Shown here piece after piece: positions 24,701 to 38,700 of a stretch of 64,000 bases of DNA. Every line of letters begins with the position of its first letter. Position 1 is the first letter of the stretch. This stretch comes from Opisthorchis felineus (Eukaryota > Platyhelminthes > Trematoda > Opisthorchiida > Opisthorchiidae), in contig SJOL01006483.1 in the NCBI GenBank assembly GCA_004794785.1, positions 416,653 through 480,652 of the forward strand, given 5' to 3'. Under the pieces are notes generated by a model that was not told the DNA's origin, searched no databases, and was given only the letters and a program-made list of their open reading frames with translations. The translations under genes were made by a program, and so were the position numbers.

Positions 24701-27700
24701 TTGGATCAACTGGGATGACTGGTATCATGCTAGCACGCAACAACTCTTATGACCTGTGACACCGCGCTTGGGAGTTCCGGAAGATCCTTGACTCTAAACG
24801 CCTAGGTTGTTGAGACTAGGTGTGTTCATTTGCTAATCAATTAGGACCATCAAAAATCCGGTTACTTACTTCTTAGCCCTGTCCACCAAATCCAGGAGTG
24901 ACAGGTGGACAAAATCGAAGGCTAGAGCAGAGAGCTCCCGTACTATCGATTCGGACAATTTCCTCGGGTGATCTTTCTTCCGTTCGATATATTCCTTGAA
25001 TGCAGGATAGAGAACCGTCCAAAGGAGATCTAAAGGACAAAATACTGGGCTAGTTTATGATCTGAAAACAAGTCTCCAACAGGAAATAATTGTATTTTCT
25101 CAATCCAACAAGAGGAACAATTAAGATAAGGTCAAACAACATGCGACTTTTACTCCGAAAAGATCTTATACGGAGAGCTCTGCAATACAATTGCACCAGG
25201 CGGATACTCAGCAAATAAAAAGTCATGCAAGGGACTTTTGTCACTGATAGCATGCAAGTATAGAGGGAAATAATGATAAAATTGGTACAAATAATAATGT
25301 TACTAATGTTCCGAAGCTAAACCTAAGGGACAATCTGTTGGTCCGAGTCTCAATAATTATTTGTCAATTCAGCTGCGCATATTTCAGAGGATACCATAGG
25401 TTTGGTACAAAACGTCAAGCAAACATTCTAAGGACATAAAACAGGAACTTCGGAGTCATGGAGAAGCAATTGGTAAAAAAGGCTACCACAACTAACCCGG
25501 AATATTTAAAATGGCCTACCGGGTCTCAAACAATCGACCAGGATAAGCACGACGGTCGATCACTTAAGCCCAAAATCCACGTCGGTGTTGGTATATGCGA
25601 CTCACTCAGCCAAAAAGATTCAACCCGCTTACGAATGATTCAAAATATCACTTAGACCATGTGAAGTGATGAGTATCGAGCTTTAAGCCCTTCGGAAACC
25701 TTTCATACGCTTTTGTTGTGCTTATACCGTTATACACAAAATTGGGATAACCCGTCTAGACCGTCAGTTCACTAATCGTGTTCAAACGGGAAGGCACTTG
25801 ATAAAAATGTACCGACACATACCTCGTAGATAGGTATTTTCACCGGATGACCTAGAACAGAAAAATAAACAAAAAGGATACAGCAAAATATGAGGACAGT
25901 CATGATTATGACGACACATTGCACAGGCAATTAAATAAGAAGTGTTGATAACTTCAGGAAACGTTCAGAGTGTCACTTTCAATAAAAGCAAATTATAGAA
26001 GGGGATGAAATTCCGCACATTGCCAAACTACATTGTTTTGAAAACTGTGAGGTACCAATCATAAAAGTGTACTTTACCATTCGTGAGAGAAGAATGAATA
26101 ACTTCGTCAATGGACCGGACGAGCCCTGGTCCAATGCATATGTTGATATCATACCTTTCGAGTATCCTCAGCCAACACACATAGGCTAATCGTCGTCTAC
26201 TGTAGAGTTTAGCAGAACCATTGAACAATTCTTTGGTCCATTTACCATCTGAGAAAAGCGGCATTTCGTGTTTCGAAGTATTAAACCATAACTCAGTTAT
26301 TGTGTGACTTGGAAAGTTCGTTGGTCTGAGGGTAACGATGAAGCAACATCAGTGCTGGTTAGTAACTACTAATTTCTTACTTTAGAAGCTCCTTTCCGTA
26401 GAGCTGCCAAAACGGTCCCTAAGTAGCCTGTTCCAAGAGGCACGTATTACGTTCCTATTTCCTTCTGATTCAGTTTGTGTGAAGCAATCCCACTTACACT
26501 AAAGTATGCAACTTTTGTAACATGTCACATCGTGTGGTTATACGAATCCGTAATGACAGAAGACGCACTGAAGAAAAGGACAGATAACAGAATCGTCCTG
26601 CCGGTAGCTGGACGAACTTCACGTGTTCGGCACAGCCAAAAGTCCGAATAGGCCTACTTGAATTTCGAAGCATCTGAATGAAGCTACTCATCTGATTCCA
26701 GTAGCTTCAAATTACGGCTAAGGAGCATCGTTGCTGCAACTGGCAGTGACCACATTAGCACAAAATGTACCAGCATCACTTGTGGTCTAATGGTACACGA
26801 GCACACTAATACACAACATAATTTAGGTGTAAGCCTCATCTAAATAAGTGTGGTATTGAATAATCCTGTCGTTCTAAACCACATGGTAGCCGAATGCGAG
26901 ACGGAACACAAAATGAAAAAAAAACTCTGAAGTTCCGGGATTGAATGGAGATGATTTCAATTGACATGCATACGCTGTCTAGAAATGCAACGACACCACC
27001 TAAACATTGAGGGAGGATCGAAGGACAAAGCCTTCTTTAAAACCCACGACTGCAGTCCATGGGACATCTTCGTCGACAACAAATCAGCCTAGTTTGTCCC
27101 AAGAGTTAATCTCTCCAAAAAAGAAACATGACGATCTACACTGCTGGAGATCGAAATCTCCCGAAAAGGGTTTCTGAAAAAGGACTGGCTTGACCATCAA
27201 GATAGAAAATAAACATCCGAGGCCACCCAAAACTTATGCGCCCGAGAGCAGGCATGCTAGTTCTATTTGGAACCAATTAAGTATGTCTCCGTACGGGACG
27301 CGCAGGGAGTGAGCTATCACAACAATACCTACAACGACAGGAGAACGTGGTCGATTTGATGATGATGTGCTCGATTCTACAGAGGACGAGCGACCCAGAC
27401 AATCAGCCGACTGACTAATTTTTGAGCATAACCATGCAGACCATACGTATGTGGGCGTACGTCAGCTACAAGCGGCTGCGTCCAGCACCTTGCTGAAACC
27501 ATAACACAGTGCAATTTCCGCCACAATCATTCGCAATACTGAACGTCCCAGCCAAGAAATCGATGTAGGTCAACCGAGGCCAGTCTGATAGCGTTATCCT
27601 CCATAGTTTGTTTCCGTGTTAATGAATGACTTCAACGAAAACGGTTTATCTTGAAAAAAATCGTTCAGCTGTAGCACCCTTTCGGTGCTTAACTGCCATG

Positions 27701-30700
27701 CCACCAAAAGGAACCACGAGGGCTGGGATACTGCCAGGTTGCCCAAGCCTAAACAGGAGAAGTCGAGAGGCAGAGGTCAATTTCGAACCACGGACCTTCC
27801 CGTCAGTAAATTCGCGCTCTAAGCACTGAGCCACCTCGCCTTGATGGTTATTGTGATCACACCCTCAAAACATGCCCCGGCCAGCGAAGGCTGTACAGTT
27901 TAATCACGTGTTCTAATTTGGCAATGTTGGCATCAGCAAAAACCTGTTGTTAAATTTCTATACTGCTCACTCGCAACCAGATGTGCGAGGTGCTTCACAG
28001 ACGACGATGATGTCTCGTAGCTGCAGTGACCAGCTTTCACACCCACTGAGGAGTACAGCTCCAACCGAGACGCACTTTATAGTCGTTCGTTCAGACGTGG
28101 GCTGATACGTCGCCGTCGCCATAAGTATCTGAGGACTAGCAAACTCCATTCCTGCCTCCGCAGGGGGAGTTTTGGTTCTGTAGTCAATTCGTTACCGGGT
28201 CCTTGAAGTAACTCACCAATTAAAGCGGGCCATCCATGAGAGTCAAGGTAAGTGTGGATACGGCTCAGTCCTCTAGAGGAACTTCGTACTCGGTTGATTA
28301 GAAATATATGCCATATCTGTTGGCATGAGTGGCATTCAGACCTTCGCCCATGCTACGACGTCACAGTACGCATAATCTAGGCCCTGATATCGTATCCCTG
28401 AGAGGAGATCCACGCCACTCCTGCTACTACAAAGTTAAATAAACGGCGACACTAGGCAATGTTTGCAAATATCAAGGACTTCACAGTACTGGCTTACGAG
28501 CAGTGTGCACTAGTTGGGATAGTAAAACTGTGTGCGTCCTAGTGGTCTGGATGATAGATATCTTCTCGTCGAATTTGTGGGAATTCGCCAACAATCCTCA
28601 ACGAAAGTGACAAGGCGGTGAGCGAATATCACTGTGAAATCAGCTTAATACTGGGAAACGTTTGTGAAGCGTGAGTGCAAACAAACCCTTAAAGAGGCTA
28701 CGTGGAGATGGTGGCCTGCAAACACCTAATTCCAGAATATCCTGGCTAGCTAAAGGATGAGTTCCTAGTTTGTCATTTCTAAAACCGCTTGTTCGGAGAG
28801 TCGAAAGAATGTGGATCCAAGAAAGTGAAAAATAAATCTGTTCACGTTGGTTCCTTTTTTTAATACTATTCTTATGATACTTTAGCACACGAATACATGC
28901 ATATATTGAGCCGATTCTAGGTTTCGGTAAACCGACGTTTCCCACCCATAATGGAGAATAGCCGCAATAAATGAACGATTCTATCCCACCATAAGAGTGT
29001 CCTTATTTGGGAGGATTACGATGCATGACAATAAACAAGCTGATTATTCACCTGGATACGTAGGAGACAAGCTGTTTAACGTATGTGTTCCACTGAATGT
29101 GGTCGGGCCAACCTGCAGCACGAAAAAGTGAATCGTCTAAAAGGGAATAATGCAAGGAATACAAATTAATTATGTGCTGTACACGAGTTTTTCGAATCAC
29201 ATAGATGTTAAATGGACAAACAGAAACATAACACAATCTCGTGTATAGCAAACACCTAACGAAAAGAGTGCACGAAGTTCTATGTGGTCCGATATCCGAG
29301 AAATCCAGGCGATGAGGTCAGTCATGCAGTTGATTTTACGTTACCTCTAGCTGTGGTCACTCCGAAGCACTTCGAGTAATACCTGAACGGACTGACGTCA
29401 TACACCGTTTAAATACAGTATACACCGGTGCAACCAAACACATCTGAGGCTAGGTAGTGCGAACTGAGACCCACCGGATCGCCACACCATTGTCTAAATA
29501 TTTACATAATGATAGAAGACTTCTCGTCGAATGGTTCTGTTTATCCGGTATGACAGAGTGAGAGCTACGCAGTGAAGGCAATAGCTTTGATGCAAAAGCT
29601 CCATTGGCTGCGTGAAAGCCACATCTGTCAGGGTCACTAAACATTGGCCTGTCTCGTCCCGCGGGACCGATCCGGAGAGATGGCAGTTACCAAGCGAGTG
29701 AGTTGACTTGTAAAGGAGCGTGCGAGCGACCTCATCCAGACAGCATCAAAGGCCATGAGCATGGCTCGTCAAGTTCTGGAAGCTTCTCAGCCAACTCGAC
29801 TCGACGTCTTTGAGCTACAGAGACAGTTTACAGGTGGGGAAGTGAATAGCTATGTACCAACCAAAGTATTCCAGAGGGAAAGCGAATAGATACAAATGTC
29901 CGTAACAATGTCATGATCAGAGCCCAGAGGCAGTGGGAGAATGCGGGAATCCTTGTCCTAACCTCTTATGAACCGTGAAATAGCGGTCTTTACGGTTTTA
30001 TTCGGCGACCCTTCCCGGAGCCATTGATACAATAATCTGACCCACTCGGCTGAAAAGGGATGGCCTGACTTGAGGGCGCAGGAAGTAAGGTATGACGTTC
30101 TCACTCTTGACGCGGAATTTGCACAGAAAGTGCCTTCTAAATAGCACCATACTCTTTGGTTTTAAAAGTATTTCGACCGTATTGAATAATGCGCCGGCGG
30201 TCACGGTCAACATTTGGACGACCTAAGTGTGCGGTTTCTAGGGCCGACGTTTTCTAACCCATCCTTCCTCTGGGGAAGGCAGCATCGCTGCTTTCATAAA
30301 TATGGACATGCTGGTCGCCTAGGGAAAACGCCTTACTGCGTTCACACTTCTGTCGCAGAGGACAGTACGACTTCACCTCCAGACCGCCTCGTAATACGAC
30401 TCCTCGCAGTAGGGAAAATCGCTGTTCTTCGTCGGGCTCCCCTCCGTTGGCTTTTCTTGACATGGTTGAACCTTAAGGAACTTAGTCCCAGCAAGTATAG
30501 CCCGCAAGACCATTGCAGAACTGAAGCCCAACCACAAAGATTAAGTGACAGCTTTGGTCGAGTTGTCGTCAACTAGCCAACCTCAACAGAATATTGGAAT
30601 CAAATACTGAAAGCAATGTCAACAATGAAGAGAAGCTGATCTACACAGTCAGAAAGAAGGGACAGAAAAAAAACAGTCAAGACTGTCTACGCATGAAGAC

Positions 30701-33700
30701 AGACAGGTTGGAAATAGGTCTGCCGATTCTTTCACCTCAGATCCACAGATAGTCGCCAGCGTTCCCCGATCATCGTTTGGTTCTTCCGTTTATGGCTCCT
30801 CCCTCAAATCAGTTGATTTCACGTTGCCGCTGAAAGTATGTTCACTTTCAGGGCATTGGAAATCTATATTACAATATTCAGCTTTCGATATCCTAATGTG
30901 AAACCTTTAGTCCGTACCAGCACGACGCAACAAAATCAGTTGCAGGATCAATTAGTGACCGCAGCCTGACTCAGCCCCAGGCGTTATTTGAGCAATACCA
31001 TGTTATTCTGTGGTTCCCATTGTAAAGTTGTGTGAGTTGACGGTATATTGCCCAGGATAGATACCGAAACCAGACAGTTCCATGAAGGTAGCACGTATAA
31101 CACGGGACTTAGATGGATTAGATTGTCAACGCATTCGATCCGACTAATGCAGGGACGACACATTTATCAGTATCCTATCGAGGCACTACTGACGGTCACT
31201 CAGTGAAGCTTTGAACGAGAACGTACGAACTGTGATGCTCACGACCACCAGATGCCCTCAGAAGTTTGGCAGAATTAGCAGTTTGACTCACCGAGACACT
31301 TTGTAAGGACAGCTAAGCCCTCCTCTTGCGTACAAACTTGCGATTCGACCAGTTCCATCAAATCCAGACCAAAATGAACAAGTGAGTTAACCAATTCCAT
31401 GCGCCAACCCAGTGAATACATATGATGCGCACGAGATGTATTGCCTCCCAATTCATTGGGTTTCAATGTGGGAATACTGCTAAGGAAAGCAGATGTGAAG
31501 AATATTGGTGAGAGCAGTGGTAATTAGACTTCAATCGTACATAACAGTCAAAAGCAAAAATCCGCCAGCCTATGAAGAATCAACGAGATTCACCTGTACA
31601 TCAGGATTCAAACTCGGCCGTGGTTTACTGCAGTTGAGTTAGCGAGTTTAGATTCGAAGATGTTTTCCAGGAAAAAGACCCTAGCGCCCAAATCGTCCCA
31701 GCCGTTCAAACTCCGCGCTGAAGAAGCCGATCTACAGGGCTTATCCTCCCGCACCTGACCTATATTCAAGGTCACACTTCCAAAAAATTATGGAGTATTT
31801 CAATACCACTTCCGCTTTCATTTACAGGGATAACAAAACCAGTCATTTATAGAGTCGTGACACAAATGGTAGCAGTATATGAGCAAGGTGTCCAATCAAG
31901 TCAGATGTGAAGGAAATAGTGTGAGTGGCAGTTTCATCAAGGAATACGTCAAATTGACTAAAAAAACATTTTCCCACGTCAACTGATATAGTGCGCGCTT
32001 CACTCACAGTTTCCAGTATGCAAGCGTTTGAGTTTCGCACGGAACTTTCGGTACAATAAGATCAACATCATTGTCTTCCATCCCTTAATATAATGTATCA
32101 AGTTATTTTCTCTTTCTTGCGTTATTGCATGTTATCTCAATCTGTAATTCGCTCTCTAGGTAAAAACGACCTCTGACACCAGACGCATCTGAGGACAGCT
32201 CATGGACAAGTGAGATGGAGGATATCACCGTCTGTATATAGAATCATTTTGCAAGCAAGCAGATTTAGTTCAGGTTTTGAACGAAAAATAGTCGCGAGTT
32301 AGGGGTGAATCCAATGAACAGTGGCCAATCCATACCGAAAGATCGAGAAGCACGCCGCAGTCGTTGTTGAGAATCGTCATAAATCTCAAAATCGTCCAGC
32401 CGTTATTCGCAGTTGGACACGACCTGCTTCGATACTCACTAAGATTCAAGAGCAAATCAACCGTCGCCTGAAAACGGAAGTGATGTGGAGTGCAAGTTAT
32501 CCTGACTTTTGCACAGCAGCACAATTGGAGTTGGGGGGTTGGAGGAGAAATAGAAGTGCAGTGTTTCCTTCAGGTCTAGCACACGTGTAACAGCTACCTA
32601 TTCCAACTCAAGCGCATGGCTAACTCGAGCTAAATCACGTACACGTGGCACGTATAAGGGTTGCAGCTATCCGGCAACTTGAAGACAAACCAGTTTTTTA
32701 GAAAACAAGGTAGTGATTATTGGGGCGTATGAAAAAGGTTTGTCAGTAAGGACTAGTGTGAAAACGATAGGAAAAACGACTCTCAAACGTCATCAAAATG
32801 AAAGATCTCAACGGAGCCAAATGAAGTGCGGTATACCACACCATTGGAAAAGACCACGGACAATCGTTTTTCACTATTCGCATGATTTTCTAAAATTCCG
32901 GCTCAGTTAGTTAAAACGCGTGAGTGTGCAAGGGTTTTCTTCGTTGATGCACACGCCGCACATATAGGCTGCAGCTTTCCTTTCAGCACTACCCTAAAGT
33001 GTCCTCCGTAGAGGTTCATCATCTGCAAGTTTGTTAAGGGGGACGGACATAATAGCATGAGGAGCGCATACGAAGGACACCGAAGTTGACAAATAATGGC
33101 ACAATAAGTGACCGAACCATCGACTAACAAGATCACAAACCACAGAAAGACTGGTTTGTAAGAAAACCATCTTCTACCGTACAAAAATCACGCAGAGAGA
33201 TCACATTTTTCGTGCTACAAACGTGAACTTTTATAAGGAAGAGTGACTGTAGTAGGAGGATCAGCTCTACCTTCAAAGTGAGTTGATCATCATATAAAAA
33301 TCCTCGAGACGAATCGCAGCTTCGCTATATAACAGTCGTGTTTTCCACAATAGAAAAGACGTTTGGCAAGTTGATAACAGCTCACGCGTACCGTTGGGCA
33401 AACTCGCTATTAATAAAATAACTTGTTGGTCATAATAAACTGCATTCCTGTCTGTCGAAAATCTGCGGAGTCATGATCCATGTCCCGACTGGATGAAAGA
33501 CGAAAGCAGCTGTCGGTTTCAATTGAACAGGTAAGAGTGACCACGACCTTCATTGTTGGCAGTGAATCGGATAGCTGTATGCTTTTCCGTCCTATAAAAG
33601 AGAACCCTTTTCTTATGCATTTTAACCATTCCCAAATTTGCACAAAAGCTGGTATATGAAAATCACAATCAAAGAATTAGGAGATGCACGCGTAACCTCT

Positions 33701-35732
33701 ATTCGGAATAGGTAGGTGAGATTATTGAATACTAAGGGAGGAATAAGATGCTACGGGAAATGTTTATGAGCCCCACCGTAAACCACACTCAGGATAAGAT
33801 AATAGCGAGCAGCATCTTACCTCGATAACAGACTTTGTCGGAGAGCTGTGGAGATGCCAACCAAACGTAGGAAACTTTCATTCATTTCTGAGTGCACCAT
33901 AAGTTCCGAGGTAACGCCTGTGGTCCAGTAATAAACACACAGTAGAACGAGGTGATGTATCCCTTGTAAAGCTGCACAGCGTCGCCCATTGTCCCAATTC
34001 TGCGCTTCCTGTGCAGACGTGTCCGCAGGGAACTGGTCAGAAAGCATATCTACCTGAAAAATTATTGCTATGATAAACAGGAAGAACAACTCACCAAGGT
34101 TGCAAAGGATCGCGGAAGTTCTGCAGCTTTTTCCCTCCCCCTGGATAGTTGCTCATCGAAAAAGTGTCCCAAGAGAAGGAAGTATAGAGACAACGCCTGG
34201 CGGGTAAGTGACCGCAACTGGAACTTCAGGCTGAACAAACGTATGAATCAAAGGGGAGAAATTCGAGATAGGTGTCTAGTATGAGATAGTCCCTCAAAGT
34301 AAACTAACACATGTTAAAGGGTGTGCACTCAGCTAAAGTGGTTCAGTATGTCACGCTGTTCTTCAGCAAATCGATGACCAGCCTGGCTAACTCGCGATAT
34401 CACAAGCTGCGACATAAAAACGATGCTTAGTTCTTGAACTGACAGATTTTGTAAAAACGTAGACTTCTGAAAACGTAACGTAGATCCACAAATGTAGCAA
34501 AACCAAAAGAAAGCGATAGAAAGCCTCGTTCTAGTTTACGTACATTCTGAAGCAATCATGCAACTAACCTATGTGATGCGGTCACAGAAGAACTGAGAAT
34601 ATTCCACCCTTATTATTAATACTGTTCGAAGCAGAAACAGTGCATGCTAAATAGAGGGCACCGAACAGTCCCAGAAACGTATTGCCGTTGTCCATAATGA
34701 CGCAGCAACAATGAACAAGGGAACTTTGAAAATTAGATAACCAACCATGCAAAAGCCTATTCTGTTGATGAAGCAAAACAAAATGTCAGCTCTATGATTT
34801 TCACGCGGGACAGAGTCATCAATAATACGCTGATTAGCCAGGATCAGAATGAAAAATGTGAACATAGGTACAATACGGAGCAACGAAATCGAAACGCGGA
34901 GCCACGAAAATCTGGCTGAAAAAAAACAAAATCAACTTACATTCCCCGAAGCTCATTTAGTTCCGCGGTTGGCACTGTGCGAACAACCAAACAAAAGAGT
35001 TCGAAACTGGTGAGTCTGGAAAATAAAAGGAAACGTTAAAAGTCATGTGAACGAAGAATTCTCTCAAAACATTTCCAAACAGACGTATGCACAGACAATT
35101 TAGGGTGGAATCCCAAAACAGAATGGTGGACTTACGCTGATGTTTGGACCTGTTGAACCTTTGAGAGCCAATCAGAAAACCTATGGAAGGGGAAAATAAC
35201 GGAACTTCCAGCGGGTGGAAGAGCTGAGGACAATAAATAGCATTAAAAAAAGACGCGGGCGTATTTCAGATGGGCGTCATTATCTAATATCCCGACTGAA
35301 AGCAGGTAGAACATGGTAGTTTGCAGCGCGCACACCAGAAAAGTTCGAATGAACAGACCGACAGCGGCGACACTTATTGTGCTGAGTGATACACTGACCA
35401 TAACTGTCCTTTTTGACCAAACAGCAGTAACAGTGTATGTTCTGGTTATAGTGGCAGGAATAAATCATCTAAACGTTTACCTGCCTTGAAGGATTTGGTT
35501 CCCAGCTGAGACCCGTACATACAGTCTCTCAGCTTCCACAATTTTTCCCGTTTGTATTGATCTCAGTTAAACCATACGTAAAGATAGATGATCGTTAGGG
35601 AAAACTTCAATGTGTACTGGGACCGTGTGCTTTTAAAATCAGACCCACGGCCGGACCGCATGCTGAGATCGGTTTCCCGCCCTCGCTTGATTGTATGTTC
35701 GTTCGAAGCCGAAAGTATATATATATNNNNNN

Positions 35733-35796
<64 letters not shown>

Positions 35797-38700
35797 GTTG
35801 AATACTGGTTAGAGAAAGTCTCACATATGTACTGCTAGATTTGAAGAAAAAACGCACCAATATACAAGAGTGCCTACACTGCGCGTCAAGACGTAATCGG
35901 GTGGATAGATAACAGAAATTCAGAATTTATTTAAGTATATCTGAGTACCTGCATACTACTGCAAAACCTCCGGCAAGGTTTCCGCATTTACAGGTAGCTA
36001 ACAACATCGCTTTGGTCTACTTCATCATTTCAAATTCGTCTCCAAGACATTCGGAAGGATATGAAAAAGTCGAAACAGTTCGGAAATTCCGGTCTAGGAA
36101 ACAGGGCACTTTAAACATGCGCCGTACCTGACAATGGTTAGTAACTGCTATCATCCACTGCAGCCGAATTCCCCCTCTTCCTTTACTGAGGTTCGCACGT
36201 TTGACTCTACATAATCCTCCCTGTTGAACTTTACGTTCATCCGCTGTGTCTTGAATGTGTGCAATAAATATTATGCAGTAACCATGTACCCACTGCAATA
36301 AAATAGTTCCTACTCGATTACTGAAGGATTAGGCCTGTAGGAAAGATCCACATTTTTTTCAAAAATGAAAGATATCACCATAACAGTCTTCTTTTCCAAG
36401 GCAATTTTAAGATCGAGGACTTTTAGAAAAGCGTAATATATTTTCGTCGTGAAGATTCAGACTTATCAAAATTGTTTACTTTGCAGATCTTGTTTGGATG
36501 GAGGTTTCATATATACAGAAAGTACTGTATTGGTATCACCAAGTACTCGAATGGCTAACAAAGAACTATAGTGATAAGACTGAGACAGTAATGCTGCAGT
36601 TCCTTCAAAGTGCTAATTGCACTTCTAATTCGAGAAGAACCATCGGGACACAGAGCAGACGAGGAAGGTTCGTTGGTAACAATCGATCGCCGTGTTCGCA
36701 AACAACAAGACTGAGGACGTACACAATCGTTCAGTTACATGTTATACACGTGCGGCAAGATGATGCTCATTTAAAACGTCGTTGTGTCCCACGGTTTACG
36801 TTGAACAGAGATGAACAAGCGTGCGGATCAGCTGATAAACCATAATGCGAACTCGACGCTGACAGTCAGGAACTGGCTACTCGTGGAGAAGGCACGCGGG
36901 ATAATGTTGGGAAACATCTTGAACCTCGAGAATATCAGACGAAGATAGAAAATCAGTTTGTCTTGTCTCATGCTAATGCGTGTTCTATCAAGATGCGGAC
37001 AAGATTGCATCTTTTACGTCAATCCCCATTCTGAAACACCGAACCTCAAGCGTCAGTCAAGAACCAAAGTGCGTAGAGAAGGGATGTGAAAATATAGATG
37101 TTCATAACAGGGGTTTTTAATAGTGAACCGACTCCATGGGACAAACAACAGTGACTCTTCTACAGACTCAAGTGTGAGCTCCGCTGGAAACGAATTAATG
37201 AAGTTTCAACGCAGTTTGCGTTGCGGGACACTGGACGACAATTTTTACATCAGAACATAATGGGAACGCCAGAACTAACCTGATACATGATTGGTTTGAT
37301 GAGGGTCCCAATGATTTCAATTCACCGATAGGCAGGAGTCCATGATCCTGGATTAGGAAAGTCAATAAAAATGAGTGCCTAACAAAGCGTATAAGCAGCA
37401 CTGTGACCTACGCGCATGGATTCTACAACATTTCATTTGTAATTTAAGGCACTTTATGAGTATCCAGAACAAGGAAACGGTAGGCGAGTTTAAACATGCA
37501 CAATGCCCTGCCGTCAAATTACAGTTCTCGAAACACCCAGGCAAACCAGCTCAGTTTCATACAAGGAGTTTAGTGCAGATAACAAAAGGTGAAAAAACAG
37601 GTCATCAGGGGAACACTGTATCACCGGCGACTTCAAAGTACATAAATCCGAGTAACCAGCTGTAATCGCACATTTAGGGAGCGTGCCATGCGGCATAAAT
37701 TTTCCCAGTCATTAGCACTCTAATCCCAGCTGGTTACTCGCCAACCCAACAGTCGAGACTTAGCACTGACCCATCTCTCATCATATTCAGTTGACTCCTC
37801 TGCCTCATTGTCTGCTCACGTTATTATCTGTCTCCACTGAATCGCTAAAATCCCTCACTCCATCTGGCTTTTTTATTGACGCCATCTGCCTGCTACTCTT
37901 GACTAATTTCAGGCTCCGAACCTTGGGATTACTACATCTCACTGAGAACTTCACGAGTGTCTTTAATGACAAAATGTCCTATCTGTATCTCAAATTACCA
38001 AAACGGGTAAGAAAACCATTATCCCTGCAGTGGTTTAATCATACTTGTCTTCGTGTAAATAGAAAAACCAAATGTGCAAACACCGGCGTTCCCACCCATC
38101 CTGCTCAGCCTTTTATCACAGGGAACCCATCATCGACGAGACCAAGGACATATTCGCCAGGTGTAAAGCCCATCAAATACTCCGCACACTTTGCGGAAGT
38201 CGATATTTCTGAAACATTGAGGAGCAATAAGGACTTCTGTTCCTCCTTCTATGCTCGAGTTCACTCACTCAAGAGAGCGCTAAAATAATTGTTCAAATTA
38301 TCGAATCCTGTCTTTTCTCCTTCACAATTCTCCAGATCCACCCTGCAGCTTCAAAGTTACTTTCCGATACCGGTCATTTTAACCAGAGCTGTTCGCCAAT
38401 ATCTCTTGATGCTAAATACCTTCCCTCACATGGCAAAGAAGTGACGACCCACTCGGTCGGTGGTGTCGAACAGTCACCAGAAGATTCGACGACATGGAAG
38501 GGGTGGCTGAACAGACGGGGTTGAATGGATATAAAAGATCAGATAAGGTTCGCAGGATGAGACAATGCGGGTGGATCACGATGGGTGGACCATAAAAAAT
38601 CGATGGTATGTTGGAAGTCGCGGTCACCCCTCCAAATTTCACACCAGAGAGACCACTTGGGACACAGTTTTTAATTGCAAAAGCGATTCCGCACGACCTT

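Noticed and set aside
32270..32590. Overlapping ORFs on both strands; minus part ATVDLLLNL between TTTCAG and GTGAGT looks like a 34-bp exon
   Set aside because: The exon-like piece has phases that fit neither the exon at 33.8 kb nor the one at 31.9 kb.
33410..33643. Minus ORF that might hold the missing MMS22L segment between 33.8 and 31.9 kb
   Set aside because: A TTTTATAG acceptor is present, but no donor gives a frame consistent with neighbours, and no vertebrate similarity is evident.
36498..36845. 115-codon plus ORF
   Set aside because: No motif and no splice context; it mostly runs between and just past MMS22L exons on the other strand.
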